This document shows positions 1-6,445 of a DNA stretch of 13,313 nt, piece after piece. This DNA is from Cytidiella melzeri (Eukaryota; Basidiomycota; Agaricomycetes; Polyporales; Irpicaceae). The stretch lies in NCBI GenBank assembly GCA_022592445.1, contig JABYQR010000659.1, positions 1 through 13,313 on the forward strand. Direction: 5' to 3'. The notes below the pieces were generated by a model. It made no database searches. It was not told the origin of the DNA and saw only the letters and a program-made list of their open reading frames with translations. The first letter of the stretch is position 1. Every line of letters begins with the position of its first letter. A program made the translations under genes and the position numbers.

Positions 1-377
1 GTTCATGCTTCAGGGCGGTGACTTCACCCGTGGCGACGGTACCGGGGGCAAGTCTATTTACGGCGAAAAGTTCCGGGACGAGAATTTTGTGAAGAAGCAT
101 ACCAAGCCCGGTTTGCTTTCCATGGCCAACGCTGGCAAGAACACGAACGGGTCGCAGTTCTTCATCACCACCGTCGTTACTTCTTGGCTCGATGGCGCCC
201 ACGTCGTCTTTGGTGAGTTTTGAGTTCTGTGAGGTACGATCGGCGGCGATCTAACGCGTCGTCGTGAAAGGCGAGGTCGTCGAGGGCATGTCCGTTGTGA
301 AGCACATTGAGTCCCTCGGTTCTGCTTCTGGCACGACCAAGGGTATGGTTGTTGTCGCCAGGTCTGGTGTGGTGTAA
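1..377 (+). CDS. Cyclophilin-type peptidyl-prolyl cis-trans isomerase, 3' part (5' end outside window)
   Basis: This enzyme speeds cis-trans isomerisation of peptide bonds before proline and is the receptor of cyclosporin A. The visible coding sequence is 2-212 joined to 271-377, ending at TAA 375-377. It starts inside the [16 protein letters not shown] stretch and continues through [20 protein letters not shown] and [12 protein letters not shown]. These hold the family's active-site Phe, Met and Gln, the FFIT phenylalanine, the Trp of the cyclosporin pocket (SWLDG) and the following His. The product ends in ARSGVV, with no ER-retention or targeting tail, so a cytosolic CypA/Cpr1-like enzyme is likely. 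The first exon(s), including the catalytic Arg, lie to the left. Nothing looks broken. It is the only evident host gene here, and its stop lies about 245 bp from the nearest transposon LTR. Confidence 0.95.
213..270 (+). other. Spliceosomal intron of the cyclophilin gene
   Basis: The intron is 58 bp, begins GTGAGT at 213 and ends AAAG at 270. A CTAAC branch site lies at 251-255. Removing it joins codon FG to EVVEGM, the expected cyclophilin sequence. Without it the frame stops at TGA 221-223. It shows what a real intron of this genome looks like, which helps judge the retrotransposon introns below. Confidence 0.93.
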
Positions 378-622
378 AAAAACTCTCTGGATGGTGGCAG
401 ACGATGGGGCAAAGGGATAAACTATACTGCATTAGGATGTGGTCGCACGCAGTTGTACAAGGAACATGAAGTATCATCGTGTCGGATGGTTTGGACAATG
501 TTGAGCCAAACAATTGGAGTAGGATTGATTGGGTTACATATTCAACTCTGTTATACAGATATACGCGATCGATATCCTCGATAGTGACGCGATGAGTTCA
601 TGTTCTCGCGCTATCACCACCA
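378..622. other. Intergenic stretch: cyclophilin 3' UTR and flank
   Basis: About 245 bp between the cyclophilin stop and the copia LTR. It should hold the cyclophilin 3' UTR and poly(A) site. A short A run (375-381) follows the stop codon. I see no convincing gene or repeat here. Confidence 0.5.
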
Positions 623-870
623 TGTTGACATCCTCAGTGCCAGAGATTGGGTGAGAAAGACTGCTGGACGTCGCTCGCCATTGTCAACAGAACGTTCGTT
701 TTACAAGGTATGAGTGAGAGTTTCGAGCGTAGAGAGAGGAGACTGAGGTGGTGGTCAGACGAAGAGATGGGATCAAAAGCAGTAGTGATGCATTGATCAA
801 AGGGCAACTTATATACGATAACGACGGGCACTTACGCATACGCTAAGTACAAAGCTAAAATAGTGAAACA
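623..870 (-). repeat. 3' LTR of the copia element (inner end firm, outer end tentative)
   Basis: On the minus strand the LTR starts TGTTTCACTA at 870, directly after the polypurine tract, and holds a TATA box. The outer end is chosen at 623 because the sequence there closes with TCAACA, giving TGTT...AACA ends and 248 bp, a common copia size. An alternative end at 682 (GTTGACA, 189 bp) cannot be excluded, because the partner LTR is outside the window. Confidence 0.55.
808..815 (-). promoter_or_regulatory. TATA box in the copia 3' LTR, directed leftward
   Basis: The minus strand reads TATATAAG here, about 55 nt inside the LTR. Downstream is a CT-rich stretch (about 770-715) typical of fungal start regions. 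Readout from this LTR would run antisense into the cyclophilin 3' end. Confidence 0.5.
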
Positions 871-879
871 CCCCCCTTC
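871..879 (-). other. Copia polypurine tract (plus-strand primer)
   Basis: The minus strand reads GAAGGGGGG directly before the LTR start at 870 and just after the pol stop codon. This is the expected site of second-strand priming and fixes the inner LTR boundary. Confidence 0.75.
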
Positions 880-2464
880 AAGCCTGAACATGAAGTAGTT
901 CATTGAAGTGCTTGAGTTTTTCGAGAGGTAGTGCTTTAGTATGAGTATCAGCACACTGATCGGCAGAAGGTACGTGATGCACAGTGATGTACCCTTTAGT
1001 TACACAATTGCTGATGAAGTTCTTGCAAATGTTGTAGTGTTTAGTACGTTGAGAGTCTTGTTCCTCGGGGGAACAAACAATTGCAATAGTCGATGCACTG
1101 TCGGTATACATCTTGACAGGGTCCATAGTGCAATTAAGTATTTCATCAATGAGGCTCTTCAAATAGATGGCCTCTGTGGACGCATGAGCGAGTGCGTACA
1201 GTTTGGCTTCGGTGACCGATAAAGTTACAGGTGAACCATGCTTACTTGACCAAGAGATAAGCAAGTTGTTGTGTGTAAAGGTGTAGCCCATTATTGGTTT
1301 ATTGCCGTGCGTAGTCATACCATTGGAGTCGGCATAACCTATGAGTGAAGTAGAAGTAGAGTTGGCTTGGTTTCCTAGGACAAGCCAGTAGTCGCACGTT
1401 CCCTTGAGGTAAAGGTAACACTGTTTTGCTGCAGCGTAGTGTTCCTTAGCCGGATTGGATAAGTATTGTGCTAGTTGACCAGTGCAATAAGCAATGTCTG
1501 GCCGAGTACTGTCGGCAAAGTAGCGTAAGCCACCGGCAAGAGACATGTAGTGTGTAATGGTGTCAGCGTCCTGACGTGGTTCGGTCACAGCACAGGGGGC
1601 TAAGTTGTGCTTGTGTACCATTGGTGTACGGCGTGAATGTTTGTGGTCAAAGTTGTATCGCTTAAGTATGTTCAGGATATAATTCCTTTGGCGAAGCTTG
1701 ATAATGCCTGTGGCTTTATCATAATTAACTTCCATGCCGAGCATCCAGTGGATAGTTCCACCGTCAGTAAGTTCTACATGTTGTCTGAGTGCAATCTCAA
1801 ATTGTTTGGCAACTGTAGTAGTGATAGTGCCGAGAGTAATGTTGTCGACGTGGACGGCAAGTAGAAGTATAAGTTTATCACCTCAGTAGAGGTAGAAGAC
1901 TGTGTTGTTGATTTCACAACACTTTAGTCTAAGTGCAAAGAGTATGTTGCATGGTACTTTGTACTAATGAGGTCTGGCTTGCTTAAGGTTGTAGATAGTC
2001 TTCCGAAGTTTTAGTACCCAGCCAGGTGGCAGGTTCGGAAGTAAGTCCCCAGGGGGTGGACAAAGATAGAGATCTTCATCTTTGTGCATGTTACCGTATA
2101 AGTATGCGGACTTGATATTGAGCTGAGTAATTTCATAATGTAGTGAAGCCACGAGAGTAAGTACAAATTGTAATGAACTCATGCGCACAACAGGTGCAAA
2201 TAAATCATTTGAGTAGTAATCAATACTGTTGCGCTGGAAGTATCCTTGCGCAACAAGTCTTGACTTAAGTTTAGTAACTTTGCCATGTTCGTATTTTGTC
2301 TTGTAGACAAAGCGCGAACCAGTGATGTTTGCATTTGGCGGCGGGATACAGTATTCCCAAGTGCCAAGTTGTTCGAGGGTATCGACCTTGGTTTTCATCA
2401 ACTCGAGCCAGTTGATATTGAGGGTGATTGAGTATGTCTTTATAAGTAACTGGATCGCTGACAT
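878..2464 (-). pseudogene. Copia pol: reverse transcriptase and RNase H (inactivated)
   Basis: This is the Ty1/copia RT (RVT_2 type) and RNase H in one minus-strand frame from about 2410 to 878, running through two stops. The RT N-terminus reads WLELMKTKVDTLEQLGTWEY, then SRLVAQG and FAPVVR. The fingers/palm motif QLDVK is QLNIK (Asn codon 2119-2117), and the YVDD box is HVDN (1852-1841), so two catalytic Asp are lost. RNase H keeps YADSNG, SVTEAKLYAL, a YTDSAS Asp and RTKHYNI, and ends ...ELLHVQA. Stops are TAG 1966-1964, where the family has Trp, and TGA 1885-1883. Upstream the frame shifts near 2410; the codons preceding it (2495-2411, TELNTHYTEDVSD) are in the integrase-linker frame. This cannot be a working polymerase. 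Confidence 0.88.
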
Positions 2465-2992
2465 CTTCAGTGTAGTGTGTGTTCAATTCAGTCAAGTGGA
2501 GGGCAATATTTGTATCGACTTCATCATAGTTTAAATCTCAAGCTTTGCGCGAAGGCTTAGGTTCTCTAGTAGTACGCCTAGGACCAGAAGGGTCAGGCTC
2601 ATCGATGTCCATAGGTTTGACATGAGGATTTTCCTCGAGTTCGAGTTGTTTTTTGGGAGTAGCTTTTTCAATATTTGGTTCTTTCTCCCCTTCAATTTGT
2701 GCCGTAGAGTCAACAAATTGCAAGTTTTGTTCAACGCCTACGCGTGTCCCGAAATAGATGTAGTGGCCTTTGGAATGTTCAGCAAAGCCTATCTAAACGG
2801 CGTGTTTGCCTTTTGGTGCAAGTTTATTGGTTTGGTATTCATTGTATACAATACATGGTTGACCAAAGTTTTGAAGTGCATCAAGGTTTGCTCCAGGACC
2901 ATAGCGGTTGAAGTAAGGAGTCTTATATTGAAAAGGAGCACGAGGAGTGCAATTATAGAGATAAACCGCATGAAGCGGAGCGTACCACCATA
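2465..2992 (-). pseudogene. Copia pol: integrase C-terminus and linker to RT
   Basis: The minus-strand frame resumes at 2992, next to the solo LTR, with HAVYLYNCTPRAPF and KTPYFNRYG. It then reads NLDALQNFGQPC and NKLAPKGKHAV, the conserved copia integrase C-terminal pattern. A TAG at 2795-2793 replaces the Trp expected in HAVWIGF. The frame then runs on through SKGHYIYF into a charged linker (EGEKEPNIEKATPKKQ, PRRTTREPKPSRKA) typical of the spacer before copia RT. A TGA at 2540-2538 interrupts it before NYDEVDTNIALHLTELN. Both stops are explained by single transitions. This segment is continuous with the integrase core at 3756-4435 once the solo LTR and one target copy are ignored. Confidence 0.85.
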
Positions 2993-2997
2993 ACCGG
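2993..2997. repeat. Target site duplication (left) of the solo LTR, ACCGG
   Basis: ACCGG stands directly before the TG end of the solo LTR and again directly after its CA end at 3756-3760. Five bp is the usual Ty3/gypsy duplication length. Confidence 0.88.
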
Positions 2998-3114
2998 TGA
3001 CACGGAAACGGGGCTCGACGTGACAAACAGGGACTCAAAGTGGATATTGACAAGGAGGTGGTGGCAGGCGTGTAGCACAGTGCTCTCACCAGCTATCAGA
3101 CTTTATACAAGTAT

Positions 3115-3182
3115 CTAGCCCAGTAAAGACCAAGTTAGCATTGATACTACTCGCTATGTAGTACAAGAGGGGGATTGCTTAC
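3115..3182 (-). other. Candidate R/U5 intron of the solo LTR, bounded by a 20-bp direct repeat
   Basis: The minus strand reads ...GGGCTAG|GTAAGC at 3183/3182 and ends ...GGGCTAG at 3115, 68 nt in all, with a CTAAC branch motif at 3138-3134. The 20 bp before the donor (3202-3183) are repeated exactly as the last 20 nt of the intron (3134-3115). Donor, branch site and acceptor fit fungal consensus, but splicing is not shown. Confidence 0.6.
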
Positions 3183-3239
3183 CTAGCCCAGTAAAGACCA
3201 AGAGGTCGAGATGGGGGGCTAGGAGCGTACATGCAGCTG

Positions 3240-3247
3240 TATATATA
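3240..3247 (-). promoter_or_regulatory. TATA box of the solo LTR
   Basis: TATATATA on the minus strand. It lies 35 nt before ATCTCGACCT (3212-3203), the counterpart of the presumed transcript start of gypsy-1. Confidence 0.6.
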
Positions 3248-3755
3248 GACTTTAGGGACCTGCGCACAGACCATGTTAAGGGCAGGCTTTGCAAGAAGCC
3301 GTGTGAACAAAGAACAAAAGAACTACCTAAAGGAGAACAATAGCTATTGTCTAGACCTTGCCAAGAACTCTACTCGTGAGAGAATCTATCTAAACGGAGA
3401 CCAACTATTGTATTCCATTCCCACACCTGTGAGAACATCCTTCCATAAAGAGAACAATAGGGAAAGAACAAAAGGAGTCCATGTGAACGGTATCTATGAC
3501 GTCAAACCCTAGCTATGGGCTGAGCCATGTGTTTGTAGCCACGTGGTCTTACTTAAGCTAAGTCACATGCGAGTGTGACGTAGTAGCAAGTAACGTGACC
3601 GTGTGGAGCATCTAAGCCACGTGATATGGGCGCTTAATAGATGTGCAAAGGAGTTTATGCAGAGAAGGTTGCAACTGGGTTGCAGCCCGGAGTTTTACAG
3701 ATAAAAACAAGAGGTAAATTGCGAAAAATAAGGGCTAGTTGGGCCATCCACAACA

Positions 3756-3760
3756 ACCGG
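3756..3760. repeat. Target site duplication (right) of the solo LTR, ACCGG
   Basis: Second copy of ACCGG. Counting the LTR plus one copy as 763 bp (1 modulo 3) brings the two flanking copia integrase segments into the same minus-strand frame. Confidence 0.88.
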
Positions 3761-4430
3761 ATTGGTAAAGCAGCCGTATGCAGGTTTACACAAACCAAGT
3801 TCATAATAGTCTGGTGTGTGCGTTTGGCAACACCATTCTGTGCAGGAGTATTGTGCACAGTAAGCTGGGGTATAGTACCTTGTGACTTCAAGTAGTCCAT
3901 CATATTTGCACTAGTGAAAACATTGTTGTTGTCAGATTGAAGAATCTTAACGTGAATGTTGTATTGCGTAAGAAGTTCAGTAGAGCAGATAATCAATTGA
4001 TTGAAGGTGTCATCTTTTGTCTTCAAAGGTGCAAGTGTTAGCCATCGAGTTGAGTTGTCGACGATAGTCAACCAGTACAGATAATGACCAGTAATTGATG
4101 CAGTGGGTAGTGGCCCAAATATGTCAATATGAAGATGGTCACCAAAAGCAGTAGCTAACGACAAAGTACAAGCTTTGGGGACTGGAATACGATGAATATC
4201 ATTCAAGATACAGTCCTCGCACGGAGCTTCTGTGCGGTAAGCAATATGAGTTGTGATGATAAGCTTGGACATTTTGAGTAGTTTGTTTATCTGGAAGTAA
4301 CTGATGTGACCGAGGTTTTTATGAAGTTCAAACATTGTTATTCCAGACTTATTTACACTTGCTAAAGATGTCACACAAGTAGAGTTAAGGAAGTGTAAAT
4401 CGTTCAATTTTCGTGTCACAGCTACACAAG

Positions 4431-4435
4431 ATGTG
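4431..4435. repeat. Target site duplication (left) of gypsy-1, ATGTG
   Basis: ATGTG precedes the 5' LTR and recurs after the 3' LTR at 12257-12261. The copia protease-to-integrase region continues across it. Confidence 0.92.
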
Positions 4436-4558
4436 TGACATGGATAGTCCAACAGAGACCGGATTTTTCCAATATTGTCACAAGTTTATAGCCTTAGGCG
4501 CCTATCTAGAGCGCTTATTTTCCAGCTAGGAGTGTTACCGGACCTAACCCTAACCTGG

Positions 4559-4568
4559 GTCACGTGAC
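4559..4568 (+). promoter_or_regulatory. CACGTG palindrome in U3
   Basis: GTCACGTGAC is a perfect 10-bp palindrome around CACGTG, the core bound by bHLH factors such as Cbf1/Pho4 types. It is kept in the 3' LTR (11647-11656), and CACGTG occurs twice in the solo LTR. Binding is inference only. Confidence 0.4.
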
Positions 4569-4640
4569 ATCCTGCCTTATTTATCAATAGTCCAGACCCA
4601 AACCCTAGACTCAGTCTGGAGCGGTTCCAGATCAACCTAG

Positions 4641-4760
4641 GCTATTGTTCTATTGTTCCTCTTCCATTGATGGGGATTCCCCAGGGATTCCCCCAGGTCT
4701 TATTGTTCTATTGTTCTTATCCTATAGTTCTATTGTTGTATTGTTCTAGCTCTATTGTTC
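4641..4760 (+). repeat. CTATTGTTC-rich zone of U3
   Basis: Irregular repeats of (C)TATTGTTC fill much of this zone and recur at 4853-4867 and in the 3' LTR (about 11730-11836). Copy number differs between the two LTRs. The same motif occurs in the solo LTR in the same orientation relative to its promoter, so it may be an enhancer-like element of the family. Confidence 0.6.
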
Positions 4761-4770
4761 TACGTACCCT

Positions 4771-4846
4771 GGTCCTTGACAGTTACTCAGGTCCTTGACA
4801 GTTACTCAGGTCCTTGACAGTTACTCCGGTCCTTGACAGTTACCCG
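4771..4846 (+). repeat. 19-bp tandem repeat, four units, in the 5' LTR
   Basis: The unit GGTCCTTGACAGTTACTCA is repeated at 4771, 4790, 4809 and 4828, with small changes in the last two. It sits about 90 nt before the TATA box, where an upstream activating array would be expected. Confidence 0.9.
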
Positions 4847-4933
4847 GGTTCCTTATTGTTCTATTGTTACTCCAGTCCCACAGTTACTCCAGTCCCTAGT
4901 GTGGGAACTGGTGCACAGACCACCCAGACACAG

Positions 4934-4941
4934 TATATATA
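4934..4941 (+). promoter_or_regulatory. TATA box of the gypsy-1 5' LTR
   Basis: TATATATA within ACAGTATATATAGTACCCC, conserved at 11992-11999 in the 3' LTR. The presumed start of the genomic RNA at 4968 lies 34 nt downstream. Confidence 0.75.
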
Positions 4942-4967
4942 GTACCCCTTACCCTCCCTGGTTCTGC

Positions 4968-4977
4968 ATCTTGACCT
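4968..4977 (+). other. Presumed RNA 5' end acting as self-primer
   Basis: ATCTTGACCT here is the exact reverse complement of AGGTCAAGAT at 5203-5212, just after the LTR. In Tf1/sushi-type elements the first nucleotides of the transcript fold back on the PBS and, after cleavage, prime reverse transcription. Its place about 34 nt past the TATA box supports that role. Confidence 0.7.
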
Positions 4978-4998
4978 CTTCGTCATTTGCACTGCCAG

Positions 4999-5059
4999 GT
5001 GAGTTACTCAATGTAACCTAGTATAAGCATGCTATTAACTTCGTCATTTGCACTGCCAG
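4999..5059 (+). other. Candidate R/U5 intron in the 5' LTR, bounded by a 21-bp direct repeat
   Basis: The donor GCCAG|GTGAGT is at 4998/4999, a branch-like TTAAC at 5035-5039, and the acceptor ...GCCAG ends at 5059, 61 nt in all. The 21 bp at 4978-4998 recur exactly at 5039-5059. Two AUGs (5011, 5029) lie inside, and none remain in the leader if this intron is removed. Splicing is not shown, but the arrangement recurs in the two other gypsy-type LTRs of the window. Confidence 0.65.
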
Positions 5060-5202
5060 TATCCGGCCTCTGTGCCTGCTTGCCTGCTCATCATCGACTC
5101 TGACCTTGTTGTCGTCGTTGGAGATCCCTTTCCTTTTCCACCATCATCCATTCCACCCTTGTTTAGGGTTTAGCAGCTTAGCAGCAGTCGCTCCGCGACA
5201 TT

Positions 5203-5212
5203 AGGTCAAGAT
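5203..5212 (+). other. Primer binding site, self-primed type
   Basis: AGGTCAAGAT starts 2 nt after the LTR end (TT at 5201-5202). It matches no obvious tRNA 3' end, because no TGG follows the LTR, but is fully complementary to 4968-4977. The TT spacer, with AA before the 3' LTR, predicts AATG...CATT cDNA ends that integrase would trim by 2 nt. Confidence 0.75.
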
Positions 5213-5303
5213 CCCACACAGCTACCGGCACGACTGCCCTTAGCTTGGATCAAGTCTTCCTGTCCCCCCAGTTTAAAAAAGTTTATTCCCCCCTACGTTT
5301 GAG

Positions 5304-6131
5304 AGTAAGCCATCGCCGTCCGTCTTGACGTGCTTGATTGCTGACTCATTCACTTTCCGTGGTTGATTCTTAGTGCCGAAAGAATCCCACTCCCGTTTCA
5401 CCGCTCGTCCAGATCCTTTGCACAAGGATCTGAACCAAGCGCGTCGAGAAGTCAAGATCCATCGCGCCTTGCCCCAGGCTGTGTTTGATCAACTCGACGC
5501 AGAGCACGCACGTGGCAAGAGCCACAAGTATACGGAGAAGGAGCTCAAGGCTATTGCCTCCTACGTCGGTCGCCGTAAACCCAAGGGCTCTGCCCTCACA
5601 CACAGATTCCCCACAGCAGAGGAGTTTGAAAAACTCCGCGCTGAGTCCAAAGAGTTCGCCGCCCGTACCGCACGCGAACGAGCCCAGGCTTTAGCAAATC
5701 TCCCCAAGAAGCCTTGATTAGCAGAACGATTCCCAGCCAGGCCCGCTACCAACCCTAGCGCAGCCCTCATAGCAGCAAAGCCGACTCTCATTGACTTTTG
5801 CAAACACACCGTTGAAGACCTTCGAGGTATCTTCACCCCAAAGCTCACTGCCACGCTCCAACGTCTGTCGATTCTTCCCACCATCGACAAATATCAACAG
5901 CTTCACAAAGACACGAAGCGTAATTTTGAGCAAGAGAAACAGAAGCTAGGAAAGCTTCTAGAGGAGTTACCCACCCGAGCCCCTGTCATTACTCATCGTG
6001 AGTGGCAATTGCTAGATTGGGGATTAAAGGCAATTGGAGGAATCAGTTTTACGGGTCTAAGGAGGAATTACGAACAAGTGTTCAAAGCTTTAGATAAAGT
6101 GTGGGCGGACGAGTACTTCATCTCGTTCTAG
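5304..6131 (+). pseudogene. Gypsy-1 ORF1, unknown function (gag-N-terminal or accessory protein), broken
   Basis: Read as base 5304 joined to 5374-6131, with one internal TGA (5715-5717) and a final TAG (6129-6131), about 252 codons. I do not recognise a family. The protein is rich in Lys, Arg and Glu. It starts MPKESHSRF and has KHTVEDLRGIFTPKL and a likely helical stretch (NFEQEKQKLGKLLEELP), ending VWADEYFISF. It has no Met beyond the first residue, so a start other than the spliced one is hard to see. The TGA could come from CGA by one C-to-T change at a CpG. After the TAG the same frame stays open to 6309, so ORF1 may originally have been fused to gag. A nucleic-acid-binding Gag part is possible but unproven. 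Confidence 0.6.
5305..5373 (+). other. Candidate leader intron that builds the ORF1 start codon
   Basis: The donor GAGA|GTAAGC is at 5304/5305, branch CTGAC at 5341-5345, and acceptor TTCTTAG ends at 5373, 69 nt in all. Joining A 5304 to TG 5374-5375 gives ATG in the ORF1 frame. Unspliced RNA has GTG at that place and an in-frame TGA at 5364-5366. Length and signals match the cyclophilin intron of this genome. Confidence 0.6.
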
Positions 6132-6445
6132 ATAGAATACAGTGTGGCTTCCCAAAGTCCCGATAGTAGCATCTGGTCCAGAGATCATCTTCCCTGTGAA
6201 AACTATCCACACACCTTCAACCAGCAGACCTTCAGAGACGAGTCTTACGACTCAGAAGAAGGACATCAAGTTTTGAAGTACAGCCGTGTCCCAATCGCTA
6301 TAACAGAGTAGAATATCCTGGTCGTTACGCAAACCAGTACCGACCCATCCATCACTGGCAAGAAAATCGTATTCTTGAATCTCTTCCACCCCTGCCTGAA
6401 TCTGAAGAAGACTTCGATCGAACCTTCACGCAGGAACAATATCAG
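6132..6445 (+). pseudogene. Open stretch between ORF1 and gag, probably lost coding sequence
   Basis: The ORF1 frame continues past its TAG through SRDHLPCENYPHTF and DESYDSEEGHQVLKYSRVP to TAG 6309-6311. The gag frame is open upstream from about 6290, giving RYNRVEYPGRYANQYRP and LPPLPESEEDFDRTF before the gag Met at 6446. One missing base near 6290 (a C run) would link the two. The Tyr-rich and acidic composition looks like protein coding, but a spacer cannot be excluded. Confidence 0.45.

Larger units (their letters stand above)
2998..3755 (-). mobile_element. Solo LTR of a gypsy-type element related to gypsy-1
   Basis: A 758-bp block with TG...CA ends between ACCGG duplications interrupts the copia integrase, with no internal coding region, PBS or PPT. 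It is therefore a lone LTR left by recombination of a full element. Minus orientation is inferred from its promoter: TATATATA at 3247-3240, then ATCTCGACCT at 3212-3203, against ATCTTGACCT at the same spacing in gypsy-1. It also shares GTTC-rich CTATTGTTC motifs (3460-3452, 3343-3335), CACGTG sites (3540-3545, 3618-3623) and the repeat-bounded intron. Overall the sequence differs from the gypsy-1 LTR, so it is a sister family. The + strand frame 3273-3512 inside it is taken as chance. Confidence 0.85.
3756..4435 (-). pseudogene. Copia pol: GAG-pre-integrase and integrase catalytic core
   Basis: The minus-strand frame is open across the whole segment. The zinc-binding part shows FELHKNLGH (about 4334-4309) and CEDC (about 4221-4207). 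In the rve core the first Asp is in HIDIFGPL (codon 4125-4123) and the second in LQSDNNNVF (3933-3931). The third acidic residue, 36 codons on in NGVAxRTHQT, is Lys (AAA, 3825-3823), so the integrase is predicted dead. The reading frame runs open into the gypsy-1 LTR on the right, where it meets no true start, and into the solo LTR on the left, where it stops at 3655. Both ends are insertion junctions, not gene ends. Confidence 0.88.
4436..5200 (+). repeat. 5' LTR of gypsy-1
   Basis: It starts TGACATGGATAG and ends CGCGACA. U3 holds a GTCACGTGAC palindrome (4559-4568), a CTATTGTTC-rich zone (about 4641-4760, 4853-4867), four 19-bp tandem units (4771-4846) and a TATA box (4934-4941). R/U5 begins near 4968 and holds a candidate intron (4999-5059). 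A duplicate lies at 11524-12256. Confidence 0.95.

Noticed and set aside
58..513. Minus-strand 151-codon open frame across the cyclophilin exons
   Set aside because: It lies antisense to a clearly conserved gene, crosses its intron and stop, and shows no motif.
609..622. TGGTGGTGATAGCG on the minus strand beside the copia LTR, resembling a primer binding site
   Set aside because: It lies outside the 3' LTR, where no PBS is expected. Its complement cannot be fitted to a tRNA T arm and acceptor stem.
941..1222. Plus-strand 93-codon open frame
   Set aside because: It is antisense to the copia RNase H and carries no recognisable motif.
2622..2993. Plus-strand 123-codon open frame
   Set aside because: It is the antisense of the copia integrase C-terminus, whose conserved motifs are on the minus strand.
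3273..3512. 79-codon frame in the solo LTR
   Set aside because: It lies in U3 of an LTR on the strand opposite to its transcription, has low-complexity composition and no family match I know.
4543..4555. CCTAACCCTAACC, telomere-like sequence in the LTR
   Set aside because: Only about two units, kept as part of U3 in both LTRs, so it is not an interstitial telomere.
4833..5021. Short open frame in the 5' LTR, repeated in the 3' LTR at 11873-12094
   Set aside because: It spans TATA box, transcript start and intron donor. The similarity between copies follows from LTR identity, and indels outside the shared part change the frame.
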